A DNA stretch of 57,902 nt from a virus. The stretch spans positions 1-57,902 of the IMG/VR virus record IMGVR_UViG_3300008262_000113. One strand, written 5' to 3'. The notes under the pieces are model-generated. The model ran no database searches. It saw nothing but the letters and a program-made list of their open reading frames with translations, and was not told where the DNA came from. Shown piece after piece: positions 46,336 to 54,684 of the stretch. Position 1 is the first letter of the stretch. Every line of letters starts with the position of its first letter. The position numbers and the translations under genes are program-made.

Positions 46336-46893
46336 ATGCTTATTAAAACTGACAAGTTAGGGGTGCCTAGATTTTCTAACCAAGACTTAATATCTATGAT
46401 CTATAGCGGACATGTAGATAAATGTCACGTAGTACTATGCGAGCCTTCCGATGACATTGATAAATTTAATGCTACTATGGAAGAACAAGGACTCCCAACA
46501 TTAACCAAATACATTGCACTAGATGTAGATCAGAAAGATTTTGACAACGCTTTACAGTCAGAATGGTTCATGCCTGAAGATTATAAAAATCTAGATATAG
46601 GTGCCTATATCATGCATAAGTTGATGCAAAAACTAGGCACAATTGAACCCTACGAAATACAAGAACGAGAAGAATACAAAAGAGTATGCGAAGAATTAGA
46701 TGCATTTGGTGAGCATAATATGCAGGATTTGCTTCGATATATGGTATATCTTGTAGACTTTATGAGAGAAAATAACATAGTTTGGGGAGTTGGGAGAGGC
46801 TCTAGTGTAGCAAGTTATATTTTATATCTAATTGGTATACACAGAATTGATTCAATTCAGTATAACCTAGACTGGCGAGAGTTCTTGAGATAA
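46336..46893 (+). CDS. DnaE-like fragment (DNA polymerase III alpha-type motif)
   Basis: 185 residues. The C-terminal part VWGVGRGSSVASYILYLIGI followed by YNLDWREFLR matches the GPGRGSAAGSLVAYxLGI...YxLLFERFL block of bacterial DnaE. The catalytic Asp motifs of DnaE would come just after and are absent, because the protein ends there. The N-terminal part does not look like a PHP domain. So this is a stand-alone relic or a repurposed nucleotide-binding module; polymerase activity is not expected. Confidence 0.6.
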   Translation: MLIKTDKLGVPRFSNQDLISMIYSGHVDKCHVVLCEPSDDIDKFNATMEEQGLPTLTKYIALDVDQKDFDNALQSEWFMPEDYKNLDIGAYIMHKLMQKLGTIEPYEIQEREEYKRVCEELDAFGEHNMQDLLRYMVYLVDFMRENNIVWGVGRGSSVASYILYLIGIHRIDSIQYNLDWREFLR

Positions 46894-46921
46894 GTACATA
46901 TATAATATTAGGAGAATTAAT

Positions 46922-47260
46922 ATGCCAATGAAACAACCACAAAAAAAGATTTACAAAACTGCCCAAGGCAAAATAGTTGATATGGACATGCTTAGGCAGC
47001 GCAACGAACTTACACCTGCTGTAGGTAATGCTCGCGTAAATGCTAGAGGAGATGAATTAGGTCCTGGCGGGAAAGTTATTCGTAAGCGGGAAGATGTTCT
47101 TAAAGAATATTACGACACAGCACAAGGTGTAGCAGATCAAACGCCAGTAAGAAAAGCTAAAACTGTTACAGAAACAGCAAGTGAAGAAGAATGGGTTGAG
47201 GACGACGAAGGTAATTTTGTTCCGGCAGACGAAGTTAAAGTTACAAAAAGAGGGCGTTAA
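46922..47260 (+). CDS. Hypothetical protein, low-complexity
   Basis: 112 residues, charged and probably largely disordered: basic N terminus (KQPQKKIYKTAQGK), acidic C terminus (EEEWVEDDEGNFVPADE). GGAG before ATG; one-base overlap with the co-chaperonin gene. I recall similar proteins from T4-like marine phages; function unknown. Confidence 0.5.
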   Translation: MPMKQPQKKIYKTAQGKIVDMDMLRQRNELTPAVGNARVNARGDELGPGGKVIRKREDVLKEYYDTAQGVADQTPVRKAKTVTETASEEEWVEDDEGNFVPADEVKVTKRGR

Positions 47261-47661
47261 TGAGTATTCAGCTTAACGTTACCAAAGGCAAACCAAGAGC
47301 AGTTAGTAATAGAGTACTAGTCTCCGATATGTACTTTGGTGAGCAAAAAACTACAAGCGGCATTGTGCTAACGTCAGACGACGGAACTACTCGAGGAATT
47401 TATCCTCGCTGGGCAAAGGTTTACTGTAAAGGTCCAAATAATAAAGATCCTTATGAGATTGGACAGTGGATCCTAGTTGAACACGGACGCTGGACTCGAG
47501 GGTTCAAAGTTGATGACGGAGAAGGCGAAAAAGAGCTACGTATGGTTGAATCTGAAAGTGTTCTTGCCTATGCAGATGAAAAACCAAATGATGTTTATGT
47601 TGGTCAAGAATATGCCAACGGATCTAGTACTACTATTAAACCGGAAGATTTTATAAAATGA
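47260..47661 (+). CDS. 31: GroES/gp31-like co-chaperonin
   Basis: 133 residues. GroES features in order: N-terminal strand SNRVLVSDM, mobile loop TTSGIVLTSDDGTTRG, core VYCKGPNNKDPYEIGQWILV, a roof-like insert (EHGRWTRGF), and the final strand RMVESESVLAYA. T4 gp31 replaces GroES to fold the capsid protein in GroEL; the same role is likely here. C-terminal tail of about 25 residues is extra. Confidence 0.75.
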   Translation: MSIQLNVTKGKPRAVSNRVLVSDMYFGEQKTTSGIVLTSDDGTTRGIYPRWAKVYCKGPNNKDPYEIGQWILVEHGRWTRGFKVDDGEGEKELRMVESESVLAYADEKPNDVYVGQEYANGSSTTIKPEDFIK

Positions 47662-48059
47662 CAAATCCCTTCAGAGATCAAGAAAAATTTATGCGAGCCT
47701 GTGACCAAACAGTTGGTGAGAGTAACTTAAATCAATTTGGTCTGTATACAAAATTGATAGAAGAAGAGTATAAAGAATTTAAACATGCCTGTGATATGAA
47801 TGATAATGTAGAAGCATTAGATGCTTTAATTGATATTTTAGTTGTAACAATTGGAGCTATTCACAGTGCAGGATTTGATGCAGAAGGTGCATGGAAAGAA
47901 GTTATGCGTACTAACTTTGCTAAGATTGATAAGGACACTGGCAAGGTTCGAAAGCGTGAGGACGGCAAAGTATTGAAACCTGTGGGATGGACTGCTCCGG
48001 ATTTAAAACCGTTTGTAACCAAAATACCACCTAATGGATTTGTAACAGACTGCGTTTAA
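47658..48059 (+). CDS. mazG: MazG-like nucleoside triphosphate pyrophosphohydrolase
   Basis: 133 residues. The helical metal motif EEEYKE (35-40) and ALDALIDILV with Glu52, Asp55 and Asp59 form the ExxE...ExxD site of MazG/PRA-PH proteins; the tail KVLKPVGWTAPDLKPFV is common in phage members. It hydrolyses NTPs to NMP and PPi, possibly cleaning the nucleotide pool. ATGA overlap upstream. Confidence 0.8.
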   Translation: MTNPFRDQEKFMRACDQTVGESNLNQFGLYTKLIEEEYKEFKHACDMNDNVEALDALIDILVVTIGAIHSAGFDAEGAWKEVMRTNFAKIDKDTGKVRKREDGKVLKPVGWTAPDLKPFVTKIPPNGFVTDCV

Positions 48060-48069
48060 CCTAAATTAC

Positions 48070-48098
48070 TTGACTCCTAATAGATTATGCAGTATAAT
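48070..48098 (+). promoter_or_regulatory. Sigma70-type promoter inside a 10-bp inverted repeat
   Basis: TTGACT (48070-48075), 17 bp, TATAAT (48093-48098). The inverted repeat CTCCTAATAG (48074-48083)/CTATTAGGAG (48108-48117) begins in the -35 and ends with the ribosome site AGGAG of the next gene. Confidence 0.78.
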
Positions 48099-48124
48099 GT
48101 ATATAAACTATTAGGAGTTTTCTT

Positions 48125-48664
48125 TTGGCCACACACGGAATGATTGACTTAGAAACACTTGGTGTAGAACCTGATTGTGTCGTAATGACAATAGGTGCTA
48201 TTAAGTTTGATCCTTTTACTGATGCAGAACCGCATAGCGGTTTATACTTGCGTTGCGATGTTGATGAACAGACGGCCATGGGCAGGACTATTGACGACAA
48301 TACTCTAGCTTGGTGGGCAAAACAAGACGAAGCTATCAAAGAAGAAGCATTTGGCGAACACAAACGAGCGTCAATGGATCAAGTTACAAGAGCAATCAAC
48401 AAGTTTTGCGTAGGATTAGATGTATTATGGTGTCAAGGTCCGTTGTTTGACTATGCTATTTTACAAAATCTTTACAAGCAACTGGGAAAGCCTGCACCGT
48501 GGCACTATTGGCAGATTCGCGATAGTCGAACACTGTTTTCTATGATGCCTCAAGATCCTCGAAAAGCAATTCAAGAAAGTTTACACAATGCGCTTGCTGA
48601 CTGTTATTATCAAGCAAAGTGTGTACAACAAAGTTACAAGCATTTTGGAGTTAAAGCAAGATGA
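48125..48664 (+). CDS. dex: DexA-like 3'-5' exonuclease (DEDDh)
   Basis: 179 residues from TTG 48125, with AGGAG 8 nt upstream. MIDLETLG (Asp8, Glu10), CQGPLFDYAIL and HNALADCYYQ give the DEDDh residues in order, as in T4 DexA and the Rv2179c-like exoribonucleases. It probably degrades host DNA or RNA ends. Its translation may depend on transcript origin (see promoter). Confidence 0.78.
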   Translation: MATHGMIDLETLGVEPDCVVMTIGAIKFDPFTDAEPHSGLYLRCDVDEQTAMGRTIDDNTLAWWAKQDEAIKEEAFGEHKRASMDQVTRAINKFCVGLDVLWCQGPLFDYAILQNLYKQLGKPAPWHYWQIRDSRTLFSMMPQDPRKAIQESLHNALADCYYQAKCVQQSYKHFGVKAR

Positions 48665-49005
48665 TAAATGGCATTACATCTAACAGTAGATATATTACTG
48701 TGTCAGATGGTTCAGGTACTAATCCGTATATTAGTCCCGGAGCAGTAGGAGCAGGCATGATGCGCTGGAACCCAAACATGAATTGTATGGAAGTATGTGA
48801 CGGTAATAGTTGGAAGTCTTTAGGTATGAGCTATGCCAGCGTGGGACTAACAGGTGAAACTGAATCTTTGTTAGACTGGGCTAGAGAAAAACGTATGGAA
48901 GAACAACGACTACAGGAAATGATGGAGAAGTATCCAGCACTTAAAAAAGCCAAAGATAACTTTGATATATTACTCAATATAGTTAAGGATGATTTTAAGC
49001 AATGA
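48661..49005 (+). CDS. Hypothetical protein
   Basis: 114 residues. N-terminal beta part with GSGTNPYISPGAVGAGMMRW and CMEVCDGNSWKSL resembles the end of fiber-associated proteins; the C-terminal half is a charged helix. ATGA overlaps on both sides. Function unknown. Confidence 0.5.
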   Translation: MINGITSNSRYITVSDGSGTNPYISPGAVGAGMMRWNPNMNCMEVCDGNSWKSLGMSYASVGLTGETESLLDWAREKRMEEQRLQEMMEKYPALKKAKDNFDILLNIVKDDFKQ

Positions 49006-49406
49006 AAATAGGTTTTACTTGTTCAACTTTTGATTTGTTTCATGCCGGGCATGTAATGATGCTGGAAGAGGCAAAAACACAATGTGAGTTTTTAATTGTA
49101 GGATTACAGACTGACCCTACACTTGATAGGCCCGATACTAAAAATAAACCTGTACAAGGAGTATTTGAACGTTGGGCACAATTGAAGGCTTGTAAATTTG
49201 TAGATCAAATCGTACCTTACTCCACTGAGCGAGAGTTACGCGATATTCTTTTATCGTTTCCTATCAATATTAGAATTTTAGGTGAAGAGTATCAAAGTAA
49301 AGAATTTACGGGACACGACATTCCTATGGAATTTTACTTTAATAAACGTAGACACAGTTTTTCAACTTCAGAATTAAGACAACGTGTAATAGAGGCCACA
49401 AAATGA
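49002..49406 (+). CDS. Cytidylyltransferase-like protein (TagD type)
   Basis: 134 residues. TFDLFHAGHVMML carries the HxGH nucleotide-binding motif; KNKPVQGVFERWAQLKACKFVD and the C-terminal RRHSFSTSELRQRV match the ERW and RTxGISTT(D/E)L regions of glycerol-3-phosphate cytidylyltransferases. Likely makes a CDP-alcohol for surface or lipid chemistry. Confidence 0.8.
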   Translation: MKIGFTCSTFDLFHAGHVMMLEEAKTQCEFLIVGLQTDPTLDRPDTKNKPVQGVFERWAQLKACKFVDQIVPYSTERELRDILLSFPINIRILGEEYQSKEFTGHDIPMEFYFNKRRHSFSTSELRQRVIEATK

Positions 49407-49573
49407 AATGTGATACTTGCGGTGAAAATTTAAAAGAAAATGGTTATGGATGTGACTGGCGACAAGGTCGTTGCCCGCATCGCCATCCCATGTTTAACGA
49501 AATCGTACTTGACAATTACAAGATGCGATATTATAATTTAGTACAAACTATTAAAGGCTGGTTTAAATTTTGA
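49403..49573 (+). CDS. Small zinc-knuckle protein
   Basis: 56 residues (MKCDTCGENLKENGYGCDW...), with CDTC at 3-6 and CDW...CPHRH further on, a possible zinc site. ATGA overlap before and TTTTGA overlap after. Function unknown. Confidence 0.55.
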   Translation: MKCDTCGENLKENGYGCDWRQGRCPHRHPMFNEIVLDNYKMRYYNLVQTIKGWFKF

Positions 49574-49761
49574 GAAACTTAGAATTAGAAGATGCTGTAA
49601 TAGCATTACATGACACAGCTAGAACTGTTGAAAAAAGAATTGGTCGAGGTCAATTAAGCGACGACATTAGATCCTGTGCAGATCGATTGCATCAATATTT
49701 AAGAACCGATGCATCAATTAATATACTAACACAAAATATTATTAACAAGGCAGAAGAATGA
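49570..49761 (+). CDS. Small helical hypothetical protein
   Basis: 63 residues from TTG 49570, overlapping the previous stop by 4 nt. All-helical (LELEDAVIALHDTARTVEKR). Directly precedes the clamp loader with an ATGA overlap. Function unknown. Confidence 0.5.
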   Translation: MRNLELEDAVIALHDTARTVEKRIGRGQLSDDIRSCADRLHQYLRTDASINILTQNIINKAEE

Positions 49762-50672
49762 AAGAACTATGGGTAGAAAAGTATCGTCCTAAAAAGGTCA
49801 ACGGATATGTGTTCCGAGATGACGCACAACGAAAACAAATACAGCAATGGATTAAAGACCAAAGTATTCCTCACTTACTGTTTAGTGGCAATGCAGGTAT
49901 TGGTAAAACCACTCTTGCTCGGATTTTGTTTAATGAATTAGATATTAACGATCTAGACATTATGGAGATTAACGCAAGTCGTGAAAACAATGCAGATACT
50001 ATTCGTGACAAAATCACAAACTTTGTACAAATGATTCCGTTTGGCCCGTTCAAGGTTGTACTGCTGGATGAGGCAGATTACTTAACTCCAAATGCACAGG
50101 CTATCTTGCGCGGTGTTATGGAAGAGTATCATACCACAGCAAGATTTATTCTAACTTGTAACTATCCTAACAGGATCATTCCTGCGATTCACAGTCGCTG
50201 TCAAGGCTTCCACGTTGCAAAAGTAGATCAAACTGAGTTTACTGCTAGAGTAGCTGAGATCCTTATCACTGAAGAAGTAGAATTTGACATTGATACTCTT
50301 GACACATATGTTAAAGCAACATATCCAGACCTCCGTAAGTGCATTAATACTGTTCAAATGAACAGTCAAGAAGGTAAATTAGTAAAACCCAATGAGGCAG
50401 ACACTGGTGAAGCAGACTGGAAGATTCATATGGTAGAACTATTTAAAGCTGGTAAGATCAGCGAAGCACGAAAACTACTGTGCGGAAGTGTTCGACCTGA
50501 AGAAATGGAAGATATTTTCCGCTGGCTTTATGACAATATTGAACTGTTTGGTGACGAAGAAAAACAAAACTCTGCGGTGCTTACTATCAAACAAGGATTA
50601 GTTGATCATACTCTTGTAGTAGATCCAGAAATAAATCTTGCCGCAACTCTTATTAGACTTGCAAGACTGTAA
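49758..50672 (+). CDS. 44: Sliding-clamp loader ATPase subunit (gp44-like)
   Basis: 304 residues. The N-terminal WVEKYRPKKVNGYVFRD is typical; Walker A GNAGIGKTT with Lys50, Walker B VVLLDEAD at 100-107, sensor 1 LTCNYPN, and the SRC arginine-finger motif at 146-148, as in RFC small subunits and T4 gp44 (319 residues). Loads the gp45 clamp onto DNA. The partner gp62 is not in this window. Confidence 0.93.
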   Translation: MKELWVEKYRPKKVNGYVFRDDAQRKQIQQWIKDQSIPHLLFSGNAGIGKTTLARILFNELDINDLDIMEINASRENNADTIRDKITNFVQMIPFGPFKVVLLDEADYLTPNAQAILRGVMEEYHTTARFILTCNYPNRIIPAIHSRCQGFHVAKVDQTEFTARVAEILITEEVEFDIDTLDTYVKATYPDLRKCINTVQMNSQEGKLVKPNEADTGEADWKIHMVELFKAGKISEARKLLCGSVRPEEMEDIFRWLYDNIELFGDEEKQNSAVLTIKQGLVDHTLVVDPEINLAATLIRLARL

Positions 50673-50693
50673 TAATTAAGTAAAGGAAATTAA

Positions 50694-51395
50694 ATGAGAG
50701 TTCGTATTGTAGGCTATACTGTAGCAGACCCAGAATTTGTAGAAGAATGTAAAGCAGAAGCTCTGGCCAAGGGTAAAACAGAACCAGAATTTGCAGACAT
50801 TCAAGATCTAATTGCGTTTTGCGCAAGAGTTAGTAACCCAGCTAACCAAATGAATGAAGAAACTAGTGCTAAACTTATCAAATATTTGATCAAACACAGT
50901 CACTGGAGTCCACTCGAGATGGTTAATGCTACTCTCGAAATTGATACTACTCGTGATATTGCACATCAAATTGTGCGTCATCGCAGTTTTTCCTTTCAAG
51001 AGTTTAGCCAGAGGTATGCTAACCCAGAAGACATGGGCGACATGTTTGAATATTCAGAAGCAAGATTGCAAGATGAAAAGAATCGTCAGAACAGTATTGA
51101 AACTGAAGACCGTCAGTTAGCCATAGACTGGTTGCATGCACAGATGCGAGTAGCACATAACTGTAAGAAAGAATACGACTGGGCTATTAAAAACGGTATT
51201 GCTAAAGAACAAGCACGTAAGGTTTTGCCAGAAGGCATTACCAAGACACGATTATACATGCAAGGCAGTTTGCGTAGCTGGTTACACTATATTGAACTAC
51301 GCAGTGCAAATGGCACACAGAAAGAACACATGGCTATTGCGATTGCTTGTGCAGAAATCATTGGAAAGATCTTTCCGTTGATGAATGAATTATGA
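50694..51395 (+). CDS. thyX: Flavin-dependent thymidylate synthase
   Basis: 233 residues. The ThyX motif RHRSFSFQEFSQRYA is at 95-109, preceded by KHSHWSPLEM and followed by RKVLPEGITKTRLYMQGSLR. It makes dTMP from dUMP with FAD and methylenetetrahydrofolate. AAAGGAA before ATG; overlaps the dCMP deaminase gene, its pathway partner, by 4 nt. Confidence 0.93.
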   Translation: MRVRIVGYTVADPEFVEECKAEALAKGKTEPEFADIQDLIAFCARVSNPANQMNEETSAKLIKYLIKHSHWSPLEMVNATLEIDTTRDIAHQIVRHRSFSFQEFSQRYANPEDMGDMFEYSEARLQDEKNRQNSIETEDRQLAIDWLHAQMRVAHNCKKEYDWAIKNGIAKEQARKVLPEGITKTRLYMQGSLRSWLHYIELRSANGTQKEHMAIAIACAEIIGKIFPLMNEL

Positions 51396-51862
51396 AAGCA
51401 AAGTTTGTAGATGCATACATGGATGTTGCTGACAGGTTTAGCAAATTAAGTTCTGCTAAACGACTGCAAGTTGGTGCTATTGTTGTTAAAGATGATAGGA
51501 TTATCAGTATTGGCTATAACGGTATGCCTAGTGGGTGGGACAATAATTGCGAACACGAAGATATTGGATTTAGTGATGCAGTGTTTGGAGAGTCACAATC
51601 TCTAGTTAATAGAGGTTTAAAAACGAGACCAGAGGTTTTACACGCAGAGTCAAACGCCATAGCAAAATTAGCCCGCAGTTCTGAGAGCGGAGATGGTGCT
51701 ACGTTATTTGTAACGCACCAACCTTGCATGGAATGTGCTAAATTGATCTATCAAAGTGGCATAAAAGCTGTTTATTATGCCCATCCATACAGACTCAACG
51801 ATGGTCTAGACTTTTTACAAAAGTCAAATATCAATGTTATTAAAGTAGAAAAGGGCTCGTAA
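51392..51862 (+). CDS. cd: Deoxycytidylate deaminase
   Basis: 156 residues. Zinc site HAESNA (His84, Glu86) and PCMECA (Cys112, Cys115), with SGWDNNCEH before it, as in T4 Cd. Converts dCMP to dUMP, the ThyX substrate, so the two genes form a dTMP pathway module. Confidence 0.9.
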   Translation: MKAKFVDAYMDVADRFSKLSSAKRLQVGAIVVKDDRIISIGYNGMPSGWDNNCEHEDIGFSDAVFGESQSLVNRGLKTRPEVLHAESNAIAKLARSSESGDGATLFVTHQPCMECAKLIYQSGIKAVYYAHPYRLNDGLDFLQKSNINVIKVEKGS

Positions 51863-51871
51863 GCCCTTTTC
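51848..51871 (+). terminator. Bidirectional terminator
   Basis: GAAAAGGGCT (51848-51857), loop CGTA, AGCCCTTTTC (51862-51871), followed by CTTTT. It separates the converging dCMP deaminase and phoH genes; A/T runs on both sides allow use in both directions. Confidence 0.85.
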
Positions 51872-51888
51872 CTTTTAGTCTATATTAC

Positions 51889-52605
51889 TTATTCATCTCC
51901 GTAAAGTTGTAATACTTCCTTAACTGCCTCGTGACGTTCGATGTCTCCTTGTTCGAAACGGACTATGTCCAAATGTTTTAATTGTTTGGATTCAAGCTGT
52001 TCGATAAAACTTATCAAGCCGTTATCTTTTAAACGATCTGCTTGAGCTAAATCTCCTGTTACAGCCATCATTGAGCCTTCTCCTAATCTAGTTAAGAGCA
52101 TTTTCATTTGATTTTGAGTTGCATTTTGCATTTCATCAGCTAGAATAAATGCATTTTTGAATGTCCTGCCTCGCATATAGGCTAGGGGTGCAATTTCAAT
52201 GATGCCTTCTTCTATCATGCCTTCTATTTCCTTAGCATTAAAGTATTCGCGTAAGACGTCAAATATAGGTCTTGTCCACGGTGCCATCTTTTGTTCTAGT
52301 GTGCCTGGTAAAAATCCTATATCCTCATCTACTGATACTGCTGGTCTTGTAACAATAATTTTGTCAATTTCGCCTTCTTTAAACAATTTTACAGCCACCT
52401 GCACCGCAATAAGCGTTTTGCCGGTTCCTGCTGGACCCACTCCGAAGACTATATCTTTCTTTGGATCTAGTAATTTTAGCATGTAAGTTTCTTGGTGTTT
52501 ATTGCGTGGAAGAATTTGCACTTGACGCTTGTGTTTATAATTGTTGATATCTACAACGTTTTCAAAGTTTTGTTTTTTAGTACGAGACGCTCTTTTTGCA
52601 CTCAT
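51889..52605 (-). CDS. phoH: PhoH-like P-loop ATPase
   Basis: 238 residues from the ATG at 52605 (minus), with AAGGAGG upstream; the frame is open further up but without a ribosome site. Walker A GVGPAGTGKT (Lys63), Walker B region AFILADEMQNATQNQMKM, and TGDLAQ follow the PhoH order. Phage PhoH proteins are common in aquatic myoviruses; their role is unsettled (RNA-related or phosphate-linked). One of only four minus-strand protein genes here. Confidence 0.9.
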   Translation of the reverse strand: MSAKRASRTKKQNFENVVDINNYKHKRQVQILPRNKHQETYMLKLLDPKKDIVFGVGPAGTGKTLIAVQVAVKLFKEGEIDKIIVTRPAVSVDEDIGFLPGTLEQKMAPWTRPIFDVLREYFNAKEIEGMIEEGIIEIAPLAYMRGRTFKNAFILADEMQNATQNQMKMLLTRLGEGSMMAVTGDLAQADRLKDNGLISFIEQLESKQLKHLDIVRFEQGDIERHEAVKEVLQLYGDE

Positions 52606-52721
52606 TAAGTCCTCCTTACGGATATTGAGTAACTGTGTACAGCGTTCCGGGCTGGAACACCCTACAAAGATATTTAGCTCAGACCTCCAAAAGTAAAAAC
52701 ATAATGTTATCTTTTTGATGC

Positions 52722-52729
52722 GATAAATA
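52722..52729 (+). promoter_or_regulatory. T4-type late promoter
   Basis: GATAAATA, 27 nt before ATG 52757, starting the virion/lysis operon divergently from phoH. Confidence 0.65.
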
Positions 52730-52756
52730 AGTATAGTAGATTTATAGGACAGCACA

Positions 52757-53326
52757 ATGCACGACATTTATGACGTTATTAAAAACATCGAAGGAATATA
52801 CGAAAACGACACTGCTTTTCAGGTGTTGAAAGACTTCGAACGAGTTCTAGACGAACTAGATCTTTATGTATATGCTAATTGGGAAGATGCTGAACTTTTA
52901 AGCGGCCCTGTGATTGATCGCCATTGGGTTACATGCTCGTTTATGTGGCCACGCAACAAGATGCCGGATCCAATGGGAGGCAAGCGTCTAGTAGACTATG
53001 ATTGTAAGATAGGCTATAAAAAAGACTACGTCATTGTTCCTAGAAAAATTAAAGACCCTGATGATATTCGACCAGGAACTAAAAAAGGAAAGCTGGATAG
53101 AAACCCAGTATGGATTGTTGAAATTCAAATGCCTAAGAAATTAATCGTTGATATCTATACAGGATATAACGAAATGGAGAGTTTTGAAACTGAACCTGCT
53201 GTGGCTGCTAATTCTCCAGGATCAGAATCACAACCTGCTGATCAATCAATGGCTCCACCAGTAGCTGCACCGGGCGGAGCAGTGGCTGCACCCAGCGGCA
53301 GCGAACCAACCGGAGGTGTAGCATAA
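52757..53326 (+). CDS. Probable virion protein
   Basis: 189 residues. Globular first 145 residues (DVIKNIEGIYENDTAFQVLKDF...) and a disordered Ala/Pro/Gly-rich tail (APPVAAPGGAVAAPSG). Late promoter and tight coupling to the next gene suggest a structural or assembly role. Family not identified. Confidence 0.55.
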   Translation: MHDIYDVIKNIEGIYENDTAFQVLKDFERVLDELDLYVYANWEDAELLSGPVIDRHWVTCSFMWPRNKMPDPMGGKRLVDYDCKIGYKKDYVIVPRKIKDPDDIRPGTKKGKLDRNPVWIVEIQMPKKLIVDIYTGYNEMESFETEPAVAANSPGSESQPADQSMAPPVAAPGGAVAAPSGSEPTGGVA

Positions 53327-54039
53327 TGGGACTACGAATAGGTGACCTACGAGATATGATCTACGAGATATTTGAAATTGATTCATTTGCCTCTAAAATG
53401 GGCGATGATCAAAACATTATCACACTAAGCTTCAGCGTAAAAACAAAAGAACCTGCAGACGATCTAGTGAGTTTTTTAGAAAAAGGGTACGATTTTATTC
53501 TTGATGCAGACACAACAGCAGGAGAACAAAGCGATGGTACTTTTAAAGTTTTTGTAGAGTTAGAAAGAAATTCTGAAGCACATGAACAGATCGCTGAAAT
53601 AGTAGACGGTATCAAAAAACTTGCAGATAAAGATAAACTAAAATTTAGATATTATAAAGATTTTAGAAGCCACGAAGCCACGTTAGAAAATTTACAACAA
53701 TTTGTACCCAGCGACCCTGACAACTATGGAATTGTAGCTAACGAAAGCAACATGAATAATTTTAAAAATTTCTTTAGTAAAAGTTTTGTTGAATCTATAG
53801 ATATGTTAGATGATATTCTTACTATTAAAAAAATGTATGCAGATCCATTGCATTTTAGATTTGTAGATATTGGTGAAAAACATCTTATACTAAATAACAT
53901 TACTGAAAGTTTGAATTTTAACGACTTCGGAGAAGTGATATATCTCAGTAAATATATAGGTAATTACAATATTACAAAATATGGTAAAAAACTTACACTA
54001 GAAAATAACGGCAGAACACTAGTTCTCGAACGTTTATAA
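53326..54039 (+). CDS. Probable virion protein
   Basis: 237 residues, start sharing one base with the previous stop. Alternating helices and strands, with FVPSDPDNYGIVANESNMNN in the middle and a beta-rich C terminus (NITKYGKKLTLENNGRTLVLERL). No enzymatic motif. Late operon position. Confidence 0.55.
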   Translation: MGLRIGDLRDMIYEIFEIDSFASKMGDDQNIITLSFSVKTKEPADDLVSFLEKGYDFILDADTTAGEQSDGTFKVFVELERNSEAHEQIAEIVDGIKKLADKDKLKFRYYKDFRSHEATLENLQQFVPSDPDNYGIVANESNMNNFKNFFSKSFVESIDMLDDILTIKKMYADPLHFRFVDIGEKHLILNNITESLNFNDFGEVIYLSKYIGNYNITKYGKKLTLENNGRTLVLERL

Positions 54040-54053
54040 AATAAGGAACTACA

Positions 54054-54683
54054 ATGAGTTTTACATTTGAATTTAAAAAAGAATATTTGTCAGAAATAAT
54101 TGGCAAGAACCCATATACAGATTACTGGTACAGTGCATTATGCGAAATCCTTCCAGTATACGAAATACATACTCCTGAGCGTGTGGCAGCATTTGTTGCA
54201 CAGTGCGCTCACGAATCAGGTGGCTTTAAATTCCTTAAAGAAAATTTAAACTATAAAGCAGAAAGTTTGACAAAGACTTTTTCTAAGTATTTTAAAACTT
54301 TAGATGAAGCTAGGGCCTACGAGAAAAAGCCAGAAAAGATTGCCAATAAAGTATATGCGAATCGTATGGGCAACGGAGACGAAGCTAGTGGTGACGGTTT
54401 CCGTTATCTAGGTCGAGGACTTATTCAGTTGACAGGTAAAAATAATTACACATTATTTGCGGCTGCTATTGATACTCCATTAGAAGAAATTCCAGAGTAC
54501 CTACAAACGTTTGAAGGTGCTGTACAATCAGCTTGCTGGTTCTGGGAGCAGAACAATCTTAATCAATGGGCTGATAAGAAAGACATCCTTACACTAACTA
54601 AGCGTATCAACGGTGGTACTATTGGTTTAGAAGACCGCATCAAGCATTACAATCACGCATTACACTTGTTTGTAGGACATTAA
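54054..54683 (+). CDS. GH19 chitinase-like endolysin
   Basis: 209 residues. HESGGF with catalytic Glu54, LKENLNY with Glu63, then ANRMGNG, DGFRYLGRGLIQLTGKNNY and TKRINGG, the GH19 signature. Phage GH19 enzymes cut peptidoglycan. No signal peptide, so it depends on the holin encoded downstream. AAGGAA before ATG. Confidence 0.9.
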   Translation: MSFTFEFKKEYLSEIIGKNPYTDYWYSALCEILPVYEIHTPERVAAFVAQCAHESGGFKFLKENLNYKAESLTKTFSKYFKTLDEARAYEKKPEKIANKVYANRMGNGDEASGDGFRYLGRGLIQLTGKNNYTLFAAAIDTPLEEIPEYLQTFEGAVQSACWFWEQNNLNQWADKKDILTLTKRINGGTIGLEDRIKHYNHALHLFVGH

Positions 54684-54684
54684 T

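Noticed and set aside
52606-52767. N-terminal extension of PhoH on the minus strand.
   Set aside because: No ribosome site, and it would overlap the divergent late promoter; AAGGAGG clearly marks the start at 52605.
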